Positions 57,162 through 64,000 of a DNA stretch of 64,000 nucleotides are shown here, in pieces. The notes under the pieces are model-generated. The model saw only the letters and a program-made list of their open reading frames with translations. It was not told the origin of the DNA and ran no database searches. Source of the DNA: Galaxea fascicularis (taxonomy: Eukaryota > Cnidaria > Anthozoa > Scleractinia > Euphylliidae); assembly GCA_948470475.1 (NCBI GenBank), contig OX419335.1:36390297-36454296 (forward strand), read 5' to 3'. The first letter of the stretch is position 1, and each line of letters starts with the position of its first letter. The position numbers and the translations under genes were made by a program.

Positions 57162-59354
57162 TTAGACAAAATAATTTGTCTTATAGTTTGTTCTTTTTCT
57201 TTGGTAACGTATTAGCCATTCAGCCCTTCCGTTCGATAATGTGCCATAGTTTGTGTCTCGTGATGTATCACCACTGATCAGTCGTGCTGTTTCACTTTCT
57301 TCTCTTGTATTGTTATTGTCATTAACATCGCCGTCTTCAACATTTACATCACCAGTGCCTGGCCTCGCGCTAACAGACTTAACGTAAGTTAAATACTCGT
57401 CGTACTTCACTACTATCGATTTCACACTTTTAGTAAGCTCTTTTTTTTCAAGCTCTGTCCTCCCGGACCCTCTGCTTGACACCATTTCGATAAACAAGGG
57501 AAATATACCAGTGAAAAATGTGGCATATGCCTTTACTTTCTCAGACAGCCACTCCACTTCCGTTATGATTAGAAACATCACACTTGCAAAGGTTAGGAGT
57601 AACACAATCTTCACCAGCAAAACGCTGAAACCTACCTCAAAGGGCTTCAGTTTTTCGAACACTTCATCGTAGAGGTCCTTGGGTATGACTCTTCTTCTTG
57701 AGTGCTTTGACTTAGGATGACTGTCCCCTTCCTTAAACTCTTCAATGTGATTGTAAATCATCACAGCAAGGTTATCACACTCTTGAGTGAAAGAGTTGTA
57801 CCAGCGTGCTATGTTGATCATAAGAAGCAGAGCTAATGCAACTTTCGTCAGTCCCTCTGGGAAAGTCAGAAAGAATGCTCGGATACACCCCACAAGATCG
57901 ACGGTGAGATTTAAAGTAATATAACTCATTTGAAAGCCAAGAAAACAAAATTGTAAAAATCCTAAAAAGGCTAACCTGACTCGATCCGTTTTTTTGAAAG
58001 GATGTATTATCCAGTCACAAAAGGTCGACATGGGACAGGAATAGAAAACTAGAATTGTGATTGCCACTAAGCATATACCACACAACAAAACCCAAACTAG
58101 TGGTATTAAAAGCACGAAAAAAACAAACAGACAGATTGCTTTACAATTATAACTAAGTCGTAGACGGCACGTTTGAAAATACAACGCGGCGAATTCAAGC
58201 AACAAATCAAAACATTTCTTGAAGATCAATGGTTGCATCCTCAGATGCTGTTTGATAAGCGCTTGTAGGTCTTGTTCATCCTGGTGACTGATTTGCTGCC
58301 CAAGGCAAAAATGACAAACATGGCAGAGCTTTGTCTTGTGTCTAGACTGCCAGAGGATCAACGCTCGAATAATCCACAGCAGACAAAATACTATCGAGAG
58401 CACCAACCTAAGAATGTAATTTGTTTTCAGTGTTGCCGAAGATTGATTTCGGAGGAGAGCGTTTGCAATTGCAACTAACAAAGTGACTGAAAAGAAGATC
58501 ACCATGAATAGCGAAAGCATTTTGCCCCGGCTGAGTGAAGAAGCCATTCTCGAGCAAAACAAATTTGCTATGAAAGCCCGAATACTGACGTGGCTGGGTC
58601 CTTCAAGAACAATCATCCATTCTCCATCTATCGGAATCTTTGTTGGAGGAAAAAGACAAAGAACCGCAGGACAGAAGAGCAACAGCATAATCCAAATGTA
58701 GCAGATTAAATCTGTGAAACCAGTATTGTCTCGGGCTTTGTCTGTGATCTGGTTGACACAGCTGCAAGGGCTATTTAGTTCTTTCTCTTTGTAACACAGC
58801 ACTGCTCTTGTCGATTGGATGGTTTCAGGGCCGTTGGCGGCGTCCATGACCTTTTCCACTATAACAGTCGCGATAACATCGTCGATAGAGGTATCGGTAA
58901 CTTGAACAATTTCATTCTGGGATGGTTCAAATGAACATGACACGTTCACCTTCATAAATTTCTCAACTGATCTACTGTACCATGTTGTTGACTTGCCCCG
59001 CTCAGGATCTGACGGATCTGTCACATTTTCGTTTGAGTACAGTGCGTTTGTGGTCGACCACAGCCAAATTCCGGCGGGCTTAGTCAAGTTTAAGGACTCT
59101 GATTGATTTATACACCAGTTATCTAAATGGCGGTTGAAATTCAAGTCCAGTGGAATTAGCCTGTTCTTTTCAATTAAAGCCATCATTCGTTCTCCCACCT
59201 TAGAGTCTGAAACGAAGCACTTCCAGTGGCATTTTGTAGTTTGGCTGGCTGAGGGACCTGAAGCATTCAGACCTTTCGAAGTCGTTTGAAGCTGAGGCAA
59301 CGGAAAGCCACCAGCCGCAAAGACCATGGAGTATAAAGCAAATGCGGAAAACAT
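57162..59354 (-). CDS. Multi-pass membrane protein of unknown family, 730 residues, intronless
   Basis: An uninterrupted 730-codon frame, the longest in the window. It starts with a signal-like segment (1-20). An ectodomain of about 190 residues follows, with cysteines near 42, 46, 81, 140, 187, 197 and 199 and several N-glycosylation sequons (for example NQS 83, NLT 89, NVS 137). Hydrophobic segments lie at about 214-236, 279-301, 312-334, 405-438, 461-490, 501-516, 574-598 and 609-624, giving six to eight membrane passes. A Cys-rich stretch (344-350) separates the third and fourth. The tail is cytoplasmic-like, acidic and Asn-rich (NDNNN). I do not recognise a named family. Start chosen as the first Met giving a signal peptide. 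The single exon contrasts with intron-rich SEC16 and could mean origin by retroposition. Confidence 0.8.
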   Translation of the reverse strand: MFSAFALYSMVFAAGGFPLPQLQTTSKGLNASGPSASQTTKCHWKCFVSDSKVGERMMALIEKNRLIPLDLNFNRHLDNWCINQSESLNLTKPAGIWLWSTTNALYSNENVTDPSDPERGKSTTWYSRSVEKFMKVNVSCSFEPSQNEIVQVTDTSIDDVIATVIVEKVMDAANGPETIQSTRAVLCYKEKELNSPCSCVNQITDKARDNTGFTDLICYIWIMLLLFCPAVLCLFPPTKIPIDGEWMIVLEGPSHVSIRAFIANLFCSRMASSLSRGKMLSLFMVIFFSVTLLVAIANALLRNQSSATLKTNYILRLVLSIVFCLLWIIRALILWQSRHKTKLCHVCHFCLGQQISHQDEQDLQALIKQHLRMQPLIFKKCFDLLLEFAALYFQTCRLRLSYNCKAICLFVFFVLLIPLVWVLLCGICLVAITILVFYSCPMSTFCDWIIHPFKKTDRVRLAFLGFLQFCFLGFQMSYITLNLTVDLVGCIRAFFLTFPEGLTKVALALLLMINIARWYNSFTQECDNLAVMIYNHIEEFKEGDSHPKSKHSRRRVIPKDLYDEVFEKLKPFEVGFSVLLVKIVLLLTFASVMFLIITEVEWLSEKVKAYATFFTGIFPLFIEMVSSRGSGRTELEKKELTKSVKSIVVKYDEYLTYVKSVSARPGTGDVNVEDGDVNDNNNTREESETARLISGDTSRDTNYGTLSNGRAEWLIRYQRKRTNYKTNYFV

Positions 59355-59382
59355 TGCCGTTGAAATGAATGATATATGGCAA

Positions 59383-61329
59383 ATATAACAGCTCGGTAGA
59401 GAGATCGATTCAGTCGAATAGTCGGCTCACTTCCGCTTTATCTCCCCAACTTGACCTGGAGACTCATGGTCTCTCACATATCCCCCCACCTAGCCTGGGA
59501 GACCCATAGTCTCTTCCCTACTCTACCTCCTCAAAAGTGGGTCCCCAGGATGTAAAGTAGTTTTGACCAGTTCCCTAAGAGGGTTCTGAAGCATAGTTGG
59601 TAACTATGTACTGAAGGGTTAAAATGAGAAGTGGGGAGAGTAGGCAAGGGGGGAAGAGAGGGACTCGTCACGAGATCACGAACCGTAGTTTTGCATTTCA
59701 TTAGTCACGAAACTAAAATTACTACGCAATCTTATTCCTCCACCTTCCCTTCCTTTCACCCCTCCTCTGTTATTGGACTTGGACTGGGAAAATAAGATTT
59801 GGGCCGCTGGGACTTGGAGCACAAAAGTTACGAAACAAAAAAGTGAAAATGGGAAAACGACTGCTTTTATAAATACAGTATTAGTTGGACATTTTCTGAG
59901 TTCAGTACAGTAGCTCAAATAAAAGGCATGGAAGGAATTTTGATGGAGAAAAAAGCCTAAAACAAACCACAACCACGGTGAATTGAACTCTGAACTGAAG
60001 CCCCGTCGACATCGTCAGTATATTTTCTTACCATATCTATTTCTTGAGGCCAATCAGAATATCGGTTCATGTACAAGCGCACCAGAAGTATTGAGCTAAT
60101 CAATCAGAGAGCTGCTCTGGAAAGGCACGGGATTGGACATGGTTTCTCGTGGTTTGTGGATCAAAGTGAGCACCAGTTTGCTTTCGCCGGTGAAGAAAGA
60201 ATTTTTAGACTGGTTTTTGTGGATAGTTATATCATTCTTTCTGAATATTTGTGAGGGTATCGGTATATGTAAAACTTTTGCAAACATTTTTAAAAATTCT
60301 CCTGCATTGAACCGGCTACTTAACTGACTGAATTTCAAAGTGTTCTTGCAAAGAAAAGCAACGCTTTTGCAAGAATTGGTCTGACCGGCAGGTGAATAAA
60401 GAAAAAAAAAAAAAATGAAGTATGACAATTTCAGGAACCGTATCTTCCCAAAGTTAGATGTTTGACCAAACGTTATCCTTGCTGGCTTTATCTACCACAT
60501 GGTCCATCATCTCGGTTCTGTGACTGTTAATAATAATAATAATAATAATAGTCATAAACAACTAAAACAAATAAACCAGCATTAAGGTAAGAGTGGGTTG
60601 CATTAGAATGGAAAAACCAATGAAGTCCAAACTGAAATTCCCTTTACATTATTTAAGGATCAATTTAAATGATCAAAATGAGACTCTTCTCGTTCTGTTT
60701 GCTTTTAAGACAATTTAAGTACTTTACTAGTATGTTTGTGTAATCCTTTCGATACCAAGTGGCACATAGGGCCTCCTAAGATGTTTCTAAGGTGGTTGCT
60801 CACGGTGACCCAACAAGAGGCTCTTGGGGACGGGTGCTCAGCCTCCACCCAACCCTGATGTGCCCGTGCGTGAGTGCAGACCACAGCATCGGGTACTACG
60901 TCCCCTTCTCTTCGATTAGTGTGTGGGTTCATTTACGTCCCTTACCAGTTTTACGTGTGGAGATGAAGGCCACAAGGCCAGCAGCTTAAACGTCACTTCC
61001 CAATGACTCGATCACCTGAACTGAGGCAGATGTTGAGCACAAAGCCAGCGTGATCTTACCAGGACCCTGGTTAGTGGTCCGGACTAGAGTTTGAGCCCGC
61101 TACCTTCCGCTCAGCAGTCTGGGGCCAACCTGGCAGCGGTATTGCTAGAATGGTAGGTCGTACGTCATGTATGGGGACATATATTGTACCGTATACATTA
61201 AAGGTACCATCAACTTTACGGTAGGTTAACGAAGGCGCTGGGTACGAGGGTGCGGCCACGAGGTCTCGTTGTCCCAGCGCTCATGCGCAGTACGCAAAAC
61301 TTTATAAAGAAAATTGACGTCATGCCACC
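59383..61329. other. Intergenic region, no gene supported
   Basis: Holds a pair of diverged copies of 'ggagactcatggtctctc' (59458-59515), AT-rich unique sequence, a TAA microsatellite (60527-60550), and the SINE-like stretch listed separately. Confidence 0.5.
60780..61135 (-). repeat. tRNA-tailed dispersed repeat (SINE-like)
   Basis: The plus strand reads 'ggttgctcacggtgacccaacaagagg' to 'ggacgggtgctcagcctccacccaaccctg' and 'gggtactacgtcccc', a motif I know from coral and anemone repeats. It ends in an inverse tRNA-like segment ('tttgagcccgctaccttccgctcagcagtc'). Short open frames inside are not genes. Identification is from memory. Confidence 0.5.
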
Positions 61330-61710
61330 ATGGAAGTTGATCCTGAATATTATAAAGGACAGCCTGGACTTGGTGTAGGTCCTGGAAGGCCTAGAACTCT
61401 AAATGCTAAAGAGCAGTTATTCTTGGTTATGTCCAGATTAAGGCAGGGCTTTGCAGAACGCCATCTGGGGCATTTAACATCTCCCAATCCACCGTTAACA
61501 GAATTATAATTTCCTGGGTCACTTTTATGTTTCTACGATTTGGGAAGTTGAACATATGGTCATCACGAAATGTGGTAAATGAGAACATTCCTTAAGACTT
61601 CAAAAACAAATACGCTCATACCAGGGTTATTATTGTACTGAAGTTGAGCGCCAAATGTCTAGCAGCCTTCTCCTTAACAGTGAACTTTTCAGCAGTTACA
61701 AGAAACGGCA
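61330..61710 (+). pseudogene. Broken Harbinger/PIF-type (DDE superfamily 4) transposase fragment
   Basis: A frame from the ATG at 61330 carries RPRTLNAKEQLFLVMSRLRQ, the helix-turn-helix region of this family. After a frameshift near 61473 it continues as FNISQSTVNRIIISWVTF and MFLRFGKLNIW. A stop then interrupts it, and after a second frameshift near 61640 it resumes as TEVERQMSSSLLLNSELFSS, where intact members have the first catalytic Asp region. At least two frameshifts and one stop, with the rest of the catalytic domain absent, show a dead copy. No terminal repeats were identified around it. Confidence 0.75.
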
Positions 61711-62016
61711 ATTACTGCAAATTCACACAAATTATGTCTTTGATTTATTTTCGGCCCTAAATATCACAATGTTACTGAAAGGATCGCTACTTTTGTATTA
61801 AGTATTGCAACCTGAGCACTTTTGATCGGTATTCCATTCGGAAATAACAGAACTATCATCACACAAGGACAAGCTTAGCGCTTCAGTGACTATATATATA
61901 TCTTTCGTTGCACAAAACGTTTTACGAGTTGTGTTTTCACGGTTAGCCCTTTGGACCAGTCCCTTCTGCATCGAAGCGAAAACAAGAGATCAGCTTTCTT
62001 TACCTCTGCCGGTTTC

Positions 62017-62565
62017 CTTCCCCAGACCTGCCAACTCTCACGGTTCTGCCGTGAGTCTCACGATTTTTTGTCATTTCTCACGGTCTCACGACAAGGCTCC
62101 TCAATCTCACGGGTTTTGGGAAAAATCATTCTGAAATGATTTAAGTTGTTGAATCAGAATAAAAATGGGAAATTAACGAGGAATGCTTGTGCCATAAATT
62201 GAAAAACTAATAAAGAACACTGTTCTTACTTTTTTGTACCCAGCTGTGATTTTCGCTTGTGTTTAATAAACTTAATCGTTTTTCTTCGTGTTTGTCCGTC
62301 ACTTTGAAAGGGGAGTAGGCCCTGGGAACGAGGCCTAATTCCCAGGCGTCTTCCATGTTGAGTTTCCCAGCAGTCTTTGTAAATAAATAAATAATTTTAA
62401 AAACATTTAAATAAACTGTTAATGACTTTCCTCGATGGAAAAGGGGTTTGTTTAATCTTGAACGGGAAAAAAAAATAGAATCTCACTATTTTTTATAGAA
62501 TCTCCAGATTTTTTTTCATGGGTCTCCAGATTTTCCTTTATCAAGGGTTGGCAGGTCTGCTTCCC
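62017..62565. mobile_element. 537-bp non-autonomous element, 13-bp terminal inverted repeats, 6-bp target duplication
   Basis: Element 62023-62559 begins CAGACCTGCCAAC and ends GTTGGCAGGTCTG. The hexamer CTTCCC flanks it at 62017-62022 and 62560-62565. The interior is non-coding, with short motifs on 'tctcacg' near the left end and 'tctccagattttt' near the right. A 6-bp duplication fits few named superfamilies (Dada elements make 6-7 bp); hAT (8 bp) is not supported. Confidence 0.7.
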
Positions 62566-62630
62566 TCAAGACTGGCGCCGGGAATGATCATTTTCCGTGA
62601 GTAAAAGTGGTCCTACAATTTTATCCTCAC

Positions 62631-62681
62631 CTGCCTCGTTTTCATGTAGTCGTACTGAGGCTTTCCCGAGCCGTCCGCCAT
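62631..62681 (-). CDS. Candidate first coding exon (17 codons) of an unidentified minus-strand gene
   Basis: An ATG in good context (ATAATGGCGG) opens MADGSGKPQYDYMKTRQ, followed at once by a strong donor (AGGCAG|GTGAGG). The frame also stays open upstream to 62948. The shape is typical of a first exon, but the peptide is too short to name and no following exon was found towards 59.4 kb. Confidence 0.35.
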
Positions 62682-64000
62682 TATGAATCCGGTGTAAAGC
62701 CGTGCAATGATTCTTATATGACGTAGCATTTGTTCCCAGCCCAGATTCTTGTCACATGGAGGGAATTTCAAGCTACGAAGGCGGATTTCGAAACTTCGAC
62801 GACAACGAAGTTTTCCTATTTCAAAGCCAACAAAGGTTACAGTAACACCGGTAAGTTCCGAAAAGAGATTACAGTGATAATGACTACAATTTTTAGTTAA
62901 ACTAAATTGAATGTTACCGTGTCGAGCTTTAGCTTTGATCATGCACATCTTGTTGTGCTGTGCTCATGTGTGTCTTCTCTGTGTATTTGGCAACAAAGTC
63001 ATTGCATACTTTCGGAGGACGCATGTGGTGCTAAAGGAGCTAAACTTAGTTTTACGGGCTTACCTTTTGTCATTGGGAAGAAAGATTTGCATTATATTTA
63101 TGACTTGTTGCACGATACACATGTACATCAGTGGTTGCTCAAATATATTTTGCAATATCTTTGCAAGCTAACGACGGATTTGGTTCAAACCTTCTACATT
63201 ACTTCAGCAAGGATTGTAGTTAAGTGATAGGTTAAAGAATTATCATTTGGAAGAACCAAGGAATAAAAAAATCTTGAAGATGCAAGGAAATAGTTACGAA
63301 ATCAGCATGTAACGCGTAACAGCTAATTTGCATGAAATAGTTAAAAACGTAAAATTTCACCCACAAAGCAATCCCGTTTAGAAAATTCAACCAAGCAGAA
63401 ATATTAAATACGAAAAAATGACACTATACGCAAAATTACAGTCCTCTGCATTTATTTTCCAAATAGCGAGAATTATAATTCTAAGGACGGTTGCAATAAA
63501 GTGCTTGTGTAACGCTCAAGGTCCAACAGCGCTCCATGCCTTACAAATATAAGGCCAGCCACTTCCAAACGCATCTACAAAAGAAGAGAATTTGTCTGAG
63601 TAAAGTTCATAACATTGTTTACAATCGAGTAAGAAAGGTTTTCAAAGATTGCTGACGGCAATGAAGAAATAAAGAATTTTCATGTTCGGAAACTAATCTG
63701 TTGAGTACCGGTACTTTCCATGTGTAAAATTAAACATTACTTACCCACAAGAGAACCTGTATCTCAGTCTTCAGTGAACAACGGTCGCTGATACAAAGTT
63801 GCAACACAGTTCAGTTACTGGTCTTCATATCCTGCTAAGTTTTATAGTCTTCAATAGGTTTAAAATGAAGAAATTCTACAAACAGTGAATCGGAAACATA
63901 TTTCCAGTTGAACGCCATGTTTGTAACAATCAAATTACCACCACGCTCGTAGCAGAAAACTTCCCGAATGAAACTACGATTGAAGCCATTTTCCAGCTGA
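62682..64000. other. Right-hand region, no gene supported
   Basis: AT-rich sequence. Plus-strand open frames at 62907-63227 and 62911-63171 overlap each other and lack coding features. A 27-codon minus frame (63835-63918, MAFNWKYVSDSLFVEF...) is noted but not called. Confidence 0.4.

Noticed and set aside
61886..62139. Overlapping plus-strand frames of 62 and 82 codons
   Set aside because: They extend into the left part of the 537-bp element and show no coding character.
63835..63918. Minus-strand 27-codon frame MAFNWKYVSDSLFVEF...
   Set aside because: Too short, no donor and no family; it may belong to a gene beyond the right edge but cannot be supported.

Overview
The window is animal nuclear DNA. 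It has AT-rich intergenic sequence, many small exons with GT-AG borders, and genes recognisable as conserved eukaryotic housekeeping genes. The dispersed repeats (tRNA-derived SINEs with coral-type tails, many short foldback elements) resemble those I know from reef-building corals, so a scleractinian or other anthozoan is the best guess. That placement is by pattern memory, not by a search.

Layout. (1) 1-1.6 kb, minus: 5' coding exon of a 1-acyl-glycerol-3-phosphate acyltransferase (AGPAT1/2 type) running off the left edge. (2) 2.3-7.2 kb, plus: complete CDK9 in four exons, divergent from the acyltransferase. Its 3.6-kb third intron carries a near-perfect 0.54-kb palindrome made of two tRNA-SINE copies, flanked by a 14-bp target duplication. 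(3) 9.8-16.0 kb, minus: complete TYW3 in eight exons, assembled here from splice sites and reading frame; two of its introns appear to use GC-AG borders. (4) 16.1-16.3 kb, plus: CDC26, an APC/C subunit, divergent from TYW3 with only 121 bp between start codons. (5) 16.7-24.9 kb: mostly repeats, with two unassigned minus-strand exon-like open frames at 20.4-20.6 and 24.4-24.8 kb. (6) 24.9-52.6 kb, plus: a complete SEC16 in 34 exons. The joined frame is 7437 nt, i.e. 2478 codons plus stop, with all phases matching. (7) 52.8-57.1 kb: satellites (147-bp and 55-bp units) and a 210-bp palindrome. (8) 57.2-59.4 kb, minus: intronless 730-residue multi-pass membrane protein of unknown family. (9) 59.4-64 kb: SINE-like sequence, a broken Harbinger-type transposase, a 537-bp terminal-inverted-repeat element, and one candidate first exon.

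The genes do not form a pathway. They act in lipid synthesis, transcription elongation, tRNA wybutosine modification, cell-cycle ubiquitination and COPII export. The shared theme is architecture: tight head-to-head promoters and introns loaded with young foldback elements that would form long hairpins in pre-mRNA. I found no CRISPR array, functional tRNA or rRNA gene, or gene cluster that would count as a new system. The most unusual items are the SINE palindrome with its target duplication, the double GC-AG introns in TYW3, the SEC16 repeat exon, the 537-bp element and the orphan membrane protein.
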